Of a stretch of 64,000 nt of DNA, positions 51,469 to 60,326 are shown one piece after another; within the stretch, counting starts at the first letter, position 1, and each line of letters starts with the position of its first letter. The position numbers were made by a program, and so were the translations under genes. Source of the DNA: Bacteroidaceae bacterium (GTDB lineage Bacteria > Bacteroidota > Bacteroidia > Bacteroidales > Muribaculaceae); contig JAETNO010000002.1 in NCBI GenBank assembly GCA_021768245.1, positions 124,001 through 188,000 on the forward strand. The letters run 5' to 3'. The notes under the pieces are model-generated. The model was not told the DNA's origin, did not search any database, and worked only from the letters and a program-made list of their open reading frames with translations.

Positions 51469-51792
51469 TTATTTTACTTTGAAGCCGAGCTCGCGAAGGA
51501 CTTTAGCTACATCTGCTTTACGGTCGCCTTGCAGTAGAATTTCGCCTCCGCGGGCAGAGCCTCCAGTGGAAAGTTTCGATTTTAGAATGGATGCGATTTC
51601 TTTGAGCCGGTTGTCATCGCACGTAAAACCGACAATAAGGGTGGCAGTTTTGCCTTTGCGACCTTTTTTGTCAAGAATAATTTCTATTAAGTCCGTGCTT
51701 TCGGACGGAGAAGAGGGCGTTTCTTCCACGTATTCCTCACGCTCGATTTCTCCGGAATTTATTTTTTGAGACAGTATGTCTTTCCAATCCAT
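51469..51792 (-). CDS. SUI1/eIF1-like translation factor
   Basis: 107 aa. Residues 35-107 form a SUI1 domain: LIEIILDKKGRKGKTATLIV, LKEIASILKSKLSTGGSARGG and VAKVLRELGFKVK. Bacterial members (YciH type) bind ribosomes and may affect start-site choice. The first 34 residues are acidic and Ser-rich. It ends at the base before the helicase gene starts, so the two are probably translated in tandem. Confidence 0.93.
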   Translation of the reverse strand: MDWKDILSQKINSGEIEREEYVEETPSSPSESTDLIEIILDKKGRKGKTATLIVGFTCDDNRLKEIASILKSKLSTGGSARGGEILLQGDRKADVAKVLRELGFKVK

Positions 51793-51815
51793 CTTCGTGT
51801 TTGGTTGCGATTTTA

Positions 51816-52295
51816 TTAATAGATTGAATCACAGACCGTATCTTCAATCCTGCCTATTTCATCGAGTGGGACTTCCCGGTCGTGGTCCGTAGGGATTTCT
51901 TTAGGATTGTCAAGTGTGTGAACTATGGCGGCAAGTGTCATTGCATATTTATCCTCGTCTACGGGAAGCGACTGATAGAAGGCTGATGCCGAATCCGGGT
52001 TTATCTTATAGGCTTCACGGAAACAACGTGCTGCAAGTTCAATATCGTCAGGATTGTCAGTGCGGTCGTTTAATTGCATATATAGAATTGACAAGCGGGC
52101 GAATTGTGAGGCTTCCACGCCTTCTTTTTCCTCACGTGAAAGAATCCCGTTACATAAATCGCGGGTGGTTGTGACATCCTCATTCGCCAGTGCGAGTTCT
52201 GCTGCGGCAATATCGTCGGCCACTGAATTTGAGCCATTGCAGGCAGAAGTGATTACAGCGGCAGACAGGATAATGGATATAAGGGTGTGTCTCAT
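51816..52295 (-). CDS. Hypothetical lipoprotein with TPR-like helices
   Basis: 159 aa. The signal MRHTLISIILSAAVITSAC ends in a lipobox with Cys19. The rest is helical with repeat-like spacing (AAAELALANEDVTTTRDLCN, SQFARLSILYMQLNDRTD, AARCFREAYKINPDSASAFY), consistent with one or two TPR-type helix pairs. It lies 9 bp after another lipoprotein gene and upstream of SUI1. Function unknown. Confidence 0.82.
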   Translation of the reverse strand: MRHTLISIILSAAVITSACNGSNSVADDIAAAELALANEDVTTTRDLCNGILSREEKEGVEASQFARLSILYMQLNDRTDNPDDIELAARCFREAYKINPDSASAFYQSLPVDEDKYAMTLAAIVHTLDNPKEIPTDHDREVPLDEIGRIEDTVCDSIY

Positions 52296-52304
52296 ATATA
52301 ATAT

Positions 52305-52700
52305 TTAATCATTACGTCGCTGATAAAGATAGGTGACTCCTCCGTTTTCAAGCTGGAGCGAGAAGTCATTGTGTCCTACGACATGCTGTGCCACACGGGA
52401 GGGAATATCTCCAATAAGCGTGCTGTCACCTTCATGGGTCAGGGTCGAGGGGTCGAGCTCCAGTATCAGTGAATCGTTTTCAACGTTCCATTTGCCATTT
52501 ACACTATATGTAAGAACTCCCGGTTTAATCGCGGTAATCACACATGAAGCATCCTTATGGAGTTGCATCACCGGCTCGGTTTGTGAGATTTCAGGGTTGT
52601 AATATGTGCCTACAATTTCTTTTGCCTCCTTGCTGAGCCTGTTGCACCCGAAAAGTGATATTGTGAAGATGGCCAATACGATTAGTCGAAAACTTTTCAT
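52305..52700 (-). CDS. Small lipoprotein, lipocalin-like
   Basis: 131 aa. The signal MKSFRLIVLAIFTISLFGC gives Cys19. The mature part (EIVGTYYNPEISQTEPVMQL, YSVNGKWNVENDSLILELDP, LQLENGGVTYLYQRRND) alternates beta strands in the way of small lipocalin-like proteins of Bacteroidales. Function unknown. A TACATTTG -7 element lies at 52718-52725. Confidence 0.8.
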   Translation of the reverse strand: MKSFRLIVLAIFTISLFGCNRLSKEAKEIVGTYYNPEISQTEPVMQLHKDASCVITAIKPGVLTYSVNGKWNVENDSLILELDPSTLTHEGDSTLIGDIPSRVAQHVVGHNDFSLQLENGGVTYLYQRRND

Positions 52701-52717
52701 ATGTAATGTGTTTTATG

Positions 52718-52725
52718 CAAATGTA
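52718..52725 (-). promoter_or_regulatory. -7 element (TACATTTG) upstream of the lipoprotein genes
   Basis: CAAATGTA on the plus strand, TACATTTG on the minus strand, 17 nt before the ATG. It may drive both lipoproteins, SUI1 and the helicase. No strong -33 box. Confidence 0.45.
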
Positions 52726-52747
52726 CGAATTTTTCCCGAAACTCAGC

Positions 52748-53656
52748 CTAAATGCACCCTATGATTTCATTGATGTCAGAAATGCCATGACGGGAACAGT
52801 AATCTTCCATATAGTCTATGACTTTCATCGTGACGGCGGGGTCAATGAAGTTAGCAGTCCCAATCTCTATGGCGGTGGCTCCCGCGAGCATGAATTCAAT
52901 AGCGTCACGTCCGTTCATTATGCCACCAAGACCAATCACAGGAATTTTTACAGCTTTGGCTACTTGCCATACCATACGGACGGCTACCGGGCGGACTGCA
53001 GGGCCGGAAAGGCCTCCGGTAATCGTTGATAAATGCGGACGGCGACGTTCGACGTCAATCGACATTCCCATTATCGTATTGATCAGGGATACAGAGTCGG
53101 CTCCCTCAGCCTCGACAGCCTTTGCGATATCAGCAATCGATGTGACATTGGGGGAGAGCTTTACAATCAAAGGTTTGTCGGGATACGCAGAGCGTACGGC
53201 CCGTGTCACTGAGGCTGCGCCCTGAGTTGTAGTGCCGAAAGCCATTCCGCCCTCCTTGACGTTCGGGCAGGAGATATTCACTTCTATAGCACTTACTCTG
53301 TCAAGCGCATGCAGACGCCGTGCGGTTTCCGCGTAGTCGTCGATGTTAGCCCCGGAGACGTTTACTATCAGGTGGGATCTATAGACTTGGATTCGAGGAT
53401 AGATATGCTCTATAAAGTAGTCCACACCTTTGTTTTGTAGACCGACGGCGTTCAACATCCCTGAAGGTGTCTCTACCATGCGCGGATAATCGTTGCCTTC
53501 GCGGGCATTGAGTGTGGTCCCTTTGATTATGTAGCCTCCGAGACGGTTTATATCTATAAAAGGTGCGAATTCCTCGCCGTAGCCGAATGTGCCGGACGCT
53601 GTGAGTACCGGATTATTGAGTCTGAGTGAGCCTATGTTGACTGATAGATTGGCCAT
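52748..53656 (-). CDS. pyrD: Dihydroorotate dehydrogenase B, catalytic subunit
   Basis: 302 aa. It oxidises dihydroorotate to orotate in pyrimidine synthesis. Blocks: NNPVLTASGTFGYGEEFAPF, IIKGTTLNAREGNDYPRMVE, SAIEVNISCPNVKEGGMAFG with the Cys base of class 1B enzymes, VKLSPNVTSIADIAKAVEAE, and PVIGLGGIMNGRDAIEFMLAGA for FMN phosphate binding. It pairs with the electron-transfer subunit encoded 9 bp upstream, so NAD is the likely acceptor. Confidence 0.97.
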   Translation of the reverse strand: MANLSVNIGSLRLNNPVLTASGTFGYGEEFAPFIDINRLGGYIIKGTTLNAREGNDYPRMVETPSGMLNAVGLQNKGVDYFIEHIYPRIQVYRSHLIVNVSGANIDDYAETARRLHALDRVSAIEVNISCPNVKEGGMAFGTTTQGAASVTRAVRSAYPDKPLIVKLSPNVTSIADIAKAVEAEGADSVSLINTIMGMSIDVERRRPHLSTITGGLSGPAVRPVAVRMVWQVAKAVKIPVIGLGGIMNGRDAIEFMLAGATAIEIGTANFIDPAVTMKVIDYMEDYCSRHGISDINEIIGCI

Positions 53657-53665
53657 ATGTAGATA

Positions 53666-54436
53666 TTAGTTCCAGGTTAGGGATTTGATATTGAATACTG
53701 GGCCTTCGGTGCATACGCATACGTTGCCTTTGACTGTTTTTTCGACACAGCAGAGACAGGCTCCAAGGCCGCAAGCCATCATGTTTTCAAGGGAGACCTC
53801 ACAGTCTACAGCTTTGTCTCGGGCTATTGATGCAATTGCTTTCATCATTGGTGCAGGCCCGCAGCAATATAAGCGGAAATACGGTGAGTTAAGCGCGGGA
53901 TGGGCAGTGACAAATCCTTTTATGCCTTCCGAACCGTCCTCCGTACAGATATGAACAGTGCCGATTGCACGGAAATCTTCGAGTTCCAGCAGGTCACCGG
54001 CGCTTCGTGCCCCAAGAAGAAATTCAGGGTTGAATCCTTTTGATTTTAATTCTTTGCCGAGATATAGCAAAGGGGCGACTCCGACTCCACCTCCTATGAG
54101 CAACAAGCGTGAGCCTGCAGGAGCATCGGTCGAAAATCCATTTCCGAGAGGCAGCAGAATGTTGAGTGTCTGATTGGCTTCCATCCCTATCAGACATTCA
54201 GTTGCTTTCCCGGCTTTGCGTATGAGGAGGGTAAGGCGGTTTGAGGAGTAATCGACATCATTTATTGATATTGGACGGCGCAGAAACACTCCCGGCTTTT
54301 CAACTGCAATCTGGACGAATTGTCCGGGCTTCATCTCAGGCATGGGGGCGCCATCGGCGGGAGTGAGAGTCATGCGTGAATAGCAGTCGTTGATGTGGAG
54401 ATTTTCTATTATAGTAAAGTCTTTGACTTGTTTCAC
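53666..54436 (-). CDS. pyrK: Dihydroorotate dehydrogenase B, electron-transfer subunit
   Basis: 256 aa. PyrK carries FAD and a [2Fe-2S] cluster and links PyrD to NAD. FAD-binding part: FLRRPISINDVDYSSNRLTLL. NAD part: LLLIGGGVGVAPLLYLGKEL. The cluster Cys are in ENMMACGLGACLCCVEKTVK and VCVCTEGPVF. Upstream and co-directional with pyrD. A TAATTTTG promoter element lies at 54492-54499. Confidence 0.96.
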   Translation of the reverse strand: MKQVKDFTIIENLHINDCYSRMTLTPADGAPMPEMKPGQFVQIAVEKPGVFLRRPISINDVDYSSNRLTLLIRKAGKATECLIGMEANQTLNILLPLGNGFSTDAPAGSRLLLIGGGVGVAPLLYLGKELKSKGFNPEFLLGARSAGDLLELEDFRAIGTVHICTEDGSEGIKGFVTAHPALNSPYFRLYCCGPAPMMKAIASIARDKAVDCEVSLENMMACGLGACLCCVEKTVKGNVCVCTEGPVFNIKSLTWN

Positions 54437-54491
54437 TGTGTTGGGGTTATTTGCTTTGTTATTATAATTGAAGAAGTGATTGTTCTCACCG

Positions 54492-54523
54492 CAAAATTAC
54501 TCTTTTATCGGATATCTGTCAAG
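54492..54523 (-). promoter_or_regulatory. Promoter of pyrK-pyrD (CTTG-N20-TAATTTTG)
   Basis: TAATTTTG (54492-54499) with a near-consensus CTTG (54520-54523) 20 nt upstream, both on the minus strand. The leader is about 50 nt. Confidence 0.55.
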
Positions 54524-54571
54524 AGTAATGAGGTTTTATAATTTTATATTTTAATATTATGGTGTCGTTAA

Positions 54572-54605
54572 TTTGGCGATTATTGACCATAATTGATTAT
54601 TTTTG
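54572..54605 (+). promoter_or_regulatory. Promoter of the esterase-GH28 gene (TTTG-N22-TATTTTTG)
   Basis: TTTG at 54572-54575 and TATTTTTG at 54598-54605, spacer 22 nt. The chosen ATG at 54648 is 42 nt further on. Confidence 0.55.
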
Positions 54606-54647
54606 CAGAGAGTATTAAAACTTGTCCTTAAATTTAATCCAGTTGTG

Positions 54648-56939
54648 ATGATAAATAAAAAAATCATTGTCTCTATTGCCGCCGCTCTGATTTTGCCTTT
54701 CGCTGTTGATGGCAAGGCGAATGATATCCCTCGTGACACTTCTTTCACTGCGTATTCTACCGCTATAAAAGTGCGTAAGAAGCATCCAGAAGCTGTATTG
54801 GCGCAGCCAAAACTTCCTGAAGGGATTAAGGCTTACGAAAATGTAGTGTATACGACAATCCATAAAACTTCCTATGGAGACCGTGATTTACATGTGGATA
54901 TTTTCCGCCCTGATGATGGACAGGTCTATCCGGCCTTGTTGATGGTGCATGGAGGAGGATGGAATTCGGGCGACAAGTCCCTGCAGGTTCCCATGGCTCA
55001 GCAAATTGCGGCAAAAGGCTATGTGACAATACCGGTTGAATACCGTCTTATTCCTGAAGCTGTCTATCCTGCAGGGCTCCATGACGTAAAGACTGCTGTC
55101 AGATGGGCGAGGGCTAATGCTGAAAAATATGGAATTGACCCTGACAGGATTGCGATATCAGGATGTAGTGCCGGTGCGCAGCTTGCCACTCTCGTCGGGG
55201 TTACCAACGGTTCGAAGCGTCATGAAGGTAAAGGAGAGTGGCGTAAAACCTCAAGCGATGTGCAGGCGGTGGTCAATATGGACGGTATAGCCACATTTGT
55301 TTCAGAATCGAATATTGCCGATGCCCGTCAGCGTTTCGAGACAAAAGGGAAATTACCGGTTAACTCATTGTGGCTTGGAGGGCTTTATGAGGACTCTCCC
55401 GAGAATTGGAAGGAAGCTTCGTCCTTGTTGTGGATATCGGATAAATCTGCCCCCGTATGTTTCATCAGCAGTGGATTGCCTCGATACAGCGACGGACGGG
55501 ATGCTCTTGTAGAAATTTATGATTCTATCGGAATCTATAGCGAACGCCACCGTATTCCGGTAGACGTCCATCCGTTCTGGTTTTTTTATCCATGGATGGA
55601 CACCACGGTTGATTATGCCACGAGATTCCTTGACCGTATGTTTAAAGCCGGAGAAGGAACTCTTCCACGGAGATTCCGTATAACGGACTATGGAGCGGTT
55701 AACGACAGCACTCTGATTCAGACGGCGGCAATCCAGTCTGTGATTGACCGTGCTGAAACGGTAGGCGGTGGCGAGATTGTGATTCCACGAGGGACATATT
55801 TGACAGGTGCCCTGTTTTTTAAACCAGGGACAAAATTAATATTGGAAGAAGGGGCTGTGATAAAAGGAAGTGATGATATCGTTGATTATCCCCTGATTCC
55901 TTCTCGCATGGAAGGTCGCAGCATATATTACCATGCCGCTCTGATAAACGCATACCATGTTGATGATTTTGAAATATCAGGCCCGGGTACAATCAATGGC
56001 AATGGATATAAGTTCTGGGTCAAGTTTTGGGATAATGTCGAAAAAGCACGGAAAGATAACCGTGCGTGGACAAATCTTGAGGTGCGTCGCCCGCGTCTTG
56101 TATTCTTGTGGGGGTGCGACAATGCCCGTTTGAGCGGAATCAGGATGGTTAATTCTGCCTTCTGGACTTCTCATTTCTATTTGTGTAATGATTTGATAAT
56201 AGAGAATTGCGAAGTTCAGGCTCCACGGGAGCCGGTTCGTGCTCCAAGCAGCGATGCCATTGACCTTGACGGGTGTCATAGGGTAGTGGTCAGGGGATGT
56301 TACCTCAACTGTGATGATGATGGCGTGTGTCTTAAAGGAGGAAAAGGTGTTTTCGCGCATAAGTCCCACGAAAACGACAGTGTGACCGATGTGCTTGTGG
56401 AAGGCTGTGTGTTTGGCCCGAATCTTCACGGCACACTCACTCTCGGAAGTGAATGTTTCTTTGCCGATAGGGTGACACTGCGTAATTGCAGGGTAGACAA
56501 TGATTGCGCGCTTCTTCGTTTGAAGATGCGCCCCGACACATATCAGACCTATCAAAATATAAGGGTTGAAAATGTTACGGGGAAATGTGGCACCATGATT
56601 GAAATCCTTCCATGGAAACAGTTTTTCACCCTTGAAGGTACCGACGAAAAGCCCGTGGGTTTAATCCGGAATGTGACTCTGCGGAATATCAATCTTAAAT
56701 GCGGCAGTCTCGGCGTGATTGCAGCAAATGTTGACGATAGTGTAAAGAATTTTACGATAGAGAATGTAAATGTGAAAGCGCAATCCGATGTGTTCCGTTG
56801 TAACTATCCAGCAGAAGATGTGAGGTTGATTGACGTCACTGTCAACGGAAAAGCCCCGGTGGTTCTTCCCGCAGACGAAGAAATGAAAGATAAACTTAAC
56901 TACGATGCGGGAGATTTGGATAAAAATAATGAGAGATAA
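54648..56939 (+). CDS. Secreted fusion of alpha/beta-hydrolase esterase and GH28 polygalacturonase
   Basis: 763 aa from the ATG at 54648; the frame opens at 54603 but this ATG gives the signal peptide MINKKIIVSIAAALILPFAV. Residues about 55-330 are an esterase of the hormone-sensitive-lipase/BD-FAE type: oxyanion LMVHGGGWNSGDKS, nucleophile ISGCSAGAQLATLVG. Residues about 340-740 are a GH28 right-handed beta-helix: FRITDYGAVNDSTLIQTAAI, SSDAIDLDGC, NCDDDGVCLKGG (catalytic Asp pair), GTLTLGSE and RLKMRPDT in place of the family's GHG and RIK blocks. One polypeptide would de-esterify and cut pectin. Location is periplasm or cell surface. The SGNH esterase at 42 kb targets the same polymer. Confidence 0.9.
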   Translation: MINKKIIVSIAAALILPFAVDGKANDIPRDTSFTAYSTAIKVRKKHPEAVLAQPKLPEGIKAYENVVYTTIHKTSYGDRDLHVDIFRPDDGQVYPALLMVHGGGWNSGDKSLQVPMAQQIAAKGYVTIPVEYRLIPEAVYPAGLHDVKTAVRWARANAEKYGIDPDRIAISGCSAGAQLATLVGVTNGSKRHEGKGEWRKTSSDVQAVVNMDGIATFVSESNIADARQRFETKGKLPVNSLWLGGLYEDSPENWKEASSLLWISDKSAPVCFISSGLPRYSDGRDALVEIYDSIGIYSERHRIPVDVHPFWFFYPWMDTTVDYATRFLDRMFKAGEGTLPRRFRITDYGAVNDSTLIQTAAIQSVIDRAETVGGGEIVIPRGTYLTGALFFKPGTKLILEEGAVIKGSDDIVDYPLIPSRMEGRSIYYHAALINAYHVDDFEISGPGTINGNGYKFWVKFWDNVEKARKDNRAWTNLEVRRPRLVFLWGCDNARLSGIRMVNSAFWTSHFYLCNDLIIENCEVQAPREPVRAPSSDAIDLDGCHRVVVRGCYLNCDDDGVCLKGGKGVFAHKSHENDSVTDVLVEGCVFGPNLHGTLTLGSECFFADRVTLRNCRVDNDCALLRLKMRPDTYQTYQNIRVENVTGKCGTMIEILPWKQFFTLEGTDEKPVGLIRNVTLRNINLKCGSLGVIAANVDDSVKNFTIENVNVKAQSDVFRCNYPAEDVRLIDVTVNGKAPVVLPADEEMKDKLNYDAGDLDKNNER

Positions 56940-56976
56940 GAATTGACATGTCCTTGCACGGACGGGATAAGTTTAG

Positions 56977-56984
56977 TAACTTTG
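56977..56984 (+). promoter_or_regulatory. -7 element (TAACTTTG) immediately before the HU-SPOR start codon
   Basis: TAACTTTG ends 4 nt before the GTG at 56989, so transcription should begin at about the start codon. No -33 TTTG at the normal distance. Confidence 0.5.
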
Positions 56985-56988
56985 CAGA

Positions 56989-57945
56989 GTGATTAACATA
57001 GCGCAACATATTGAATATTTATTGATGTGCCACGATTGTGTCGTGGTGCCAGGTTTGGGCTCGTTTATGACGAACGATGAACCTGCGCGCTATGATTCTG
57101 TCAATCAGGAATTCATTCCGCCCCGACGCAGCATAGGGTTTAATCCTGAAGTCCGTCACAATGACGCAATGCTTGCAGGGAGTATATCCCGTCTACTGAA
57201 AGTTTCGTATGAGGCAGCCCGGTCCCGGATTGATACGGAGGTGTCGTCACTGCGGTATCAGCTACAGCTCTCCGGAGAAGTGCCTTTTGGTCGGCTCGGT
57301 ATACTTTTCCGTGGTGAAAACCCTGAATTCCCTGTTTTTGAACCTTCATCCGATTCCCTTCCGGCCCGTAGATATGATGGACTGCGTCCGTTGGCTATAA
57401 CTCCGCTTAAAGTGGAAACTGAGGAAGAGACTGAAGAAAGGGCGGCTCAAGCACATCATGTTGTCACTATACCATTGCCACTGAAAATAGTGGCATCCGT
57501 GATAGTTATCATGGTTGCTCTCGGAATTTTATATTCGACTACGAGTCTGGTCAATGGCCCGTGTATGAATTTCGCGTCATTGGATACCGGATTGAGCTCC
57601 ACAATGGAACCTGCCGCTTCGGTTGAGGCTTCGATTACTGATGTCGTGTCACGTGATATCCTGCTTAATATAGCGATTCCGGATGAGAAGCAATCTGTGA
57701 ATGAGTCTTATAGTCCCGAGGTTGTGAAAAAGACCGGTCGCTATATCCTGGTTGTCGCGTCCTATCCCAGTAAACGTGCGGCAGAACGACATATTCAGGC
57801 TATCGGGGATTCTTCGTTGAATATTATGGAAATGGACGGTAACTATCGTGTGTATGCGGCTTCCGCTTCCGATATTAATTCCGCGCGAAAGTTAGCTGAT
57901 TCATTATCGGGGCGCTATCCTACAGTTTGGGTATGCCGCCGGTGA
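56989..57945 (+). CDS. HU-CCDC81 and SPOR domain membrane protein
   Basis: 318 aa, GTG start. Residues 1-75 are an HU-like CCDC81 domain (IEYLLMCHDCVVVPGLGSFM) and 76-125 its second half (YQLQLSGEVPFGRLGILFRG). A membrane helix follows (IVASVIVIMVALGILYSTTS, about 165-184). Residues 240-318 are a SPOR domain (GRYILVVASYPSKRAAERHI; YRVYAASASDINSARKLADS), which binds septal peptidoglycan with bare glycan strands. The layout places the HU part in the cytoplasm and SPOR in the periplasm, and suggests a link between DNA and the cell wall at division. The start may be leaderless (see 56977). Confidence 0.9.
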   Translation: MINIAQHIEYLLMCHDCVVVPGLGSFMTNDEPARYDSVNQEFIPPRRSIGFNPEVRHNDAMLAGSISRLLKVSYEAARSRIDTEVSSLRYQLQLSGEVPFGRLGILFRGENPEFPVFEPSSDSLPARRYDGLRPLAITPLKVETEEETEERAAQAHHVVTIPLPLKIVASVIVIMVALGILYSTTSLVNGPCMNFASLDTGLSSTMEPAASVEASITDVVSRDILLNIAIPDEKQSVNESYSPEVVKKTGRYILVVASYPSKRAAERHIQAIGDSSLNIMEMDGNYRVYAASASDINSARKLADSLSGRYPTVWVCRR

Positions 57946-57989
57946 GTTTCCCCTTTGATTATCGTTTTAGAAAAATTTAGATAAGTTTT

Positions 57990-58514
57990 ATGGACTTCCA
58001 CGAACTGCTTGTGGCACGTAGGAGCATACGTCGCTATACAACTGAAAAAATTGACCCCGAACAAGTGAAACTCATCCTTGAGGCAGGGCTTCTTGCTCCG
58101 ACATCCAAAAGTGCCAGGGCCTGGCAGTTTGTGGTCGTGGAGGATGCTGACATGCTTGAGCGATTGAGCATGTGCAAACCGATGGGTGCAGCCCCTGTGG
58201 CCCGCTGTCCGTTGGCTGTAGTGGTAGCAGTAGACTCTACCGCTACTGAGCCGTGGGTCGAGGATGGTTCTGTAGCCGCATCATATATGCAGCTTCAAGC
58301 TGAGGCTCTCGGATTGGGGTCATGCTGGATTCAGGTGCATGGCCGTTTCACGGCGGACGGTACGCCGTCGGAAGAATACGTTCAGGAGCTTCTTGGAATT
58401 CCTGAGGTCTGCCCCGTGTTGTGCATACTCACTTTCGGGCATAAAGATGAACAGCGTAAGTCGCAGGACATCGATAAGCTTAAATGGGAGAATGTCCATA
58501 TAGGCAAGTTTTAA
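57990..58514 (+). CDS. Nitroreductase-family FMN oxidoreductase
   Basis: 174 aa. Start MDFHELLVARRSIRRYTTEK is the family's FMN phosphate-binding block (RRSIR). LAPTSKSARAWQFVVVEDA and AASYMQLQAEALGLGSCWIQ, then LGIPEVCPVLCILTFGHKDE, complete the short fold. Such enzymes reduce nitro or quinone compounds with NAD(P)H; natural substrates are mostly unknown. It lies 44 bp after the HU-SPOR gene. Confidence 0.93.
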   Translation: MDFHELLVARRSIRRYTTEKIDPEQVKLILEAGLLAPTSKSARAWQFVVVEDADMLERLSMCKPMGAAPVARCPLAVVVAVDSTATEPWVEDGSVAASYMQLQAEALGLGSCWIQVHGRFTADGTPSEEYVQELLGIPEVCPVLCILTFGHKDEQRKSQDIDKLKWENVHIGKF

Positions 58515-58555
58515 TGAAAATCATATTATCGCTATTTGAATAATCAATATCGGCG

Positions 58556-59389
58556 ATGTTGAAAAGAATAGTATTCATAGGGGCAGGCAATGTCGCCTCC
58601 CATATTGCGCCCGCGCTTGAGGAATCAGGTGCGGGCGTGGTGGTTCAGGTATATAGCAGGACTATTGAATCGGCGCGGCTCCTTGCTTCTGAATTGCATG
58701 ATGCATGTCCGGTCGACGAGGTAGGATTGATTGTTGATGATGCCGATATCTATATAATCAGTGTGGCGGATGATGCGATAGCCACACTCGTTGACAAAAT
58801 TAAAGAGGCGTTCCAATCCAGGGAAGGCCGGGAAAGATTATATGGAGAGCATCTTGCTGATAATAGTCCTCTGTGGCTTCATACGTCAGGTTCGATTGGC
58901 ATGGAGGCTCTTTCATCACTTTCTTCCAGATACGGAGTGTTCTATCCTTTGCAGACATTTTCGAAGAATGTTGATTTGGATGTATCTGAGGTTCCTCTGT
59001 TTATCGAGGGAAACTCACGAGAAACACTTGAAGATATAAAAGCCTTTGCAATCCCGTCGTTTAAAAGGATATATGAGGCGGACAGCAGGACGCGCCGCAT
59101 GATGCATATTTCTGCGGTATTCGCATGTAACTTTACCAACCATCTTTGGACTCTTGCATCAGAGATTCTCGCGGAGGAGGGACTTCCGTTTGATGTTTTG
59201 CGCCCTTTACTGGAGGAAACCATGCAAAAAGCATTCGCGACTTCGCCTGCAGAGGGACAGACTGGCCCTGCCGCGCGTGGCGATAAGCGTGTCATTGATT
59301 CCCACATGAAATTACTTGAAGGAGATAAGCGGATTATCTATCAGCTTCTCTCTGACAGTATAATTTCACGTAGGGATATCATATCATAA
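58556..59389 (+). CDS. Rossmann/DUF2520 oxidoreductase
   Basis: 277 aa. The N-terminal NAD(P) domain is MLKRIVFIGAGNVASHIAPA, and the middle LWLHTSGSIGMEALSSLSSR, then YGVFYPLQTFSKNVDLDVSE, is the DUF2520-type block. The C-terminal part is helical (HISAVFACNFTNHLWTLASE), as in 6-phosphogluconate-dehydrogenase-like folds. Enzymatic role unknown. It converges with the next nitroreductase gene with a 6-bp overlap. Confidence 0.9.
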   Translation: MLKRIVFIGAGNVASHIAPALEESGAGVVVQVYSRTIESARLLASELHDACPVDEVGLIVDDADIYIISVADDAIATLVDKIKEAFQSREGRERLYGEHLADNSPLWLHTSGSIGMEALSSLSSRYGVFYPLQTFSKNVDLDVSEVPLFIEGNSRETLEDIKAFAIPSFKRIYEADSRTRRMMHISAVFACNFTNHLWTLASEILAEEGLPFDVLRPLLEETMQKAFATSPAEGQTGPAARGDKRVIDSHMKLLEGDKRIIYQLLSDSIISRRDIIS

Positions 59390-60136
59390 TGGGATACCTT
59401 GATTTTTCAGGAATTCACGATAGACTCTTGAAAATTGTTCATTTGAAGAACGTGGGTAACGTACTTCCGCAAAGACTTGTGCAAGATTTTCTTTACCGTT
59501 CTCCTTGATGAACTGTCTGGATGATGGCAGATTGTCTTTTTCGCTGTAGAAATCAAGCAATTCTTTGTCTGTCGGATTGCAGTATTCTTCCTCGTGCACT
59601 ATTGCTTTGATTGGCAGGCGTTCCTGTATGTCAGGCGTTTCATCGGGATAACCGACTGTTACAGTTATAACAGGGACGACGTCTGAGGGAAGTTTCAAGG
59701 CCTCGGCGATTTGTTCGGCATTGTAGGTAGTCGTTCCGAGATAGCATGTCCCGAGGCCATTCATTTCCGCGATAGTGCAGAATTGCTGTGCGAATATCGA
59801 AGTGTCTATTACTCCCCAAGTGAATCCTTGCATATTGTTGAGCCCCGGTTCTGCATTGTTTAGCCGGCACCAACGGTTGAATCGGTTGAAATCAATGCAA
59901 AAAGTCAATACGGCGGCAGCATTTTTTATCGCGGGTTGGTTGAAGTGGGCGGGTGCGAGAGCCGCAATTGCATCCGGTTTTGCAGTCACGATTACTGAAT
60001 ATGTCTGCATGTTGCCTGTATTGGCTGCATGAGCAGCTTGATCAAGCATCTCATTGAGCATTTCAAGGCTTACAGGACGGGAGCTGTCATATTTACGGAT
60101 TGTGCGTCTTGTCGAGAAATATTCGTTGATATTCAT
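59384..60136 (-). CDS. Nitroreductase-family NAD(P)H oxidoreductase
   Basis: 250 aa from the ATG at 60134-60136, chosen because MNINEYFSTRRTIRKYDSSR is the normal family start; a longer frame opens at a TTG at 60205. RRTIRKY is the FMN phosphate-binding block, and GLGTCYLGTTTYNAEQIAEA with VVPVITVTVGYPDETPDIQE are further marks. The C-terminus has an extra 50 residues (YSEKDNLPSSRQFIKENGKE, LAQVFAEVRYPRSS), found in NfsA-like or flavin reductase members. Substrate unknown. Confidence 0.9.
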   Translation of the reverse strand: MNINEYFSTRRTIRKYDSSRPVSLEMLNEMLDQAAHAANTGNMQTYSVIVTAKPDAIAALAPAHFNQPAIKNAAAVLTFCIDFNRFNRWCRLNNAEPGLNNMQGFTWGVIDTSIFAQQFCTIAEMNGLGTCYLGTTTYNAEQIAEALKLPSDVVPVITVTVGYPDETPDIQERLPIKAIVHEEEYCNPTDKELLDFYSEKDNLPSSRQFIKENGKENLAQVFAEVRYPRSSNEQFSRVYREFLKNQGIPL

Positions 60137-60326
60137 GTCGTTATATATTTCAGATATGTCTATGCTATTTATGGTATGCGGGGTATGTGTGGAATATTGC
60201 TGCAAGTTACAATTTTATTTTGGGATGTTGATAACTTGGGGTGAAATTTCTTGCAATATAGGAAATAAATGGTCAACTTTGCATGGAATAAAAACCATAT
60301 CACATATCATGAACTGCTTCTAAGAA

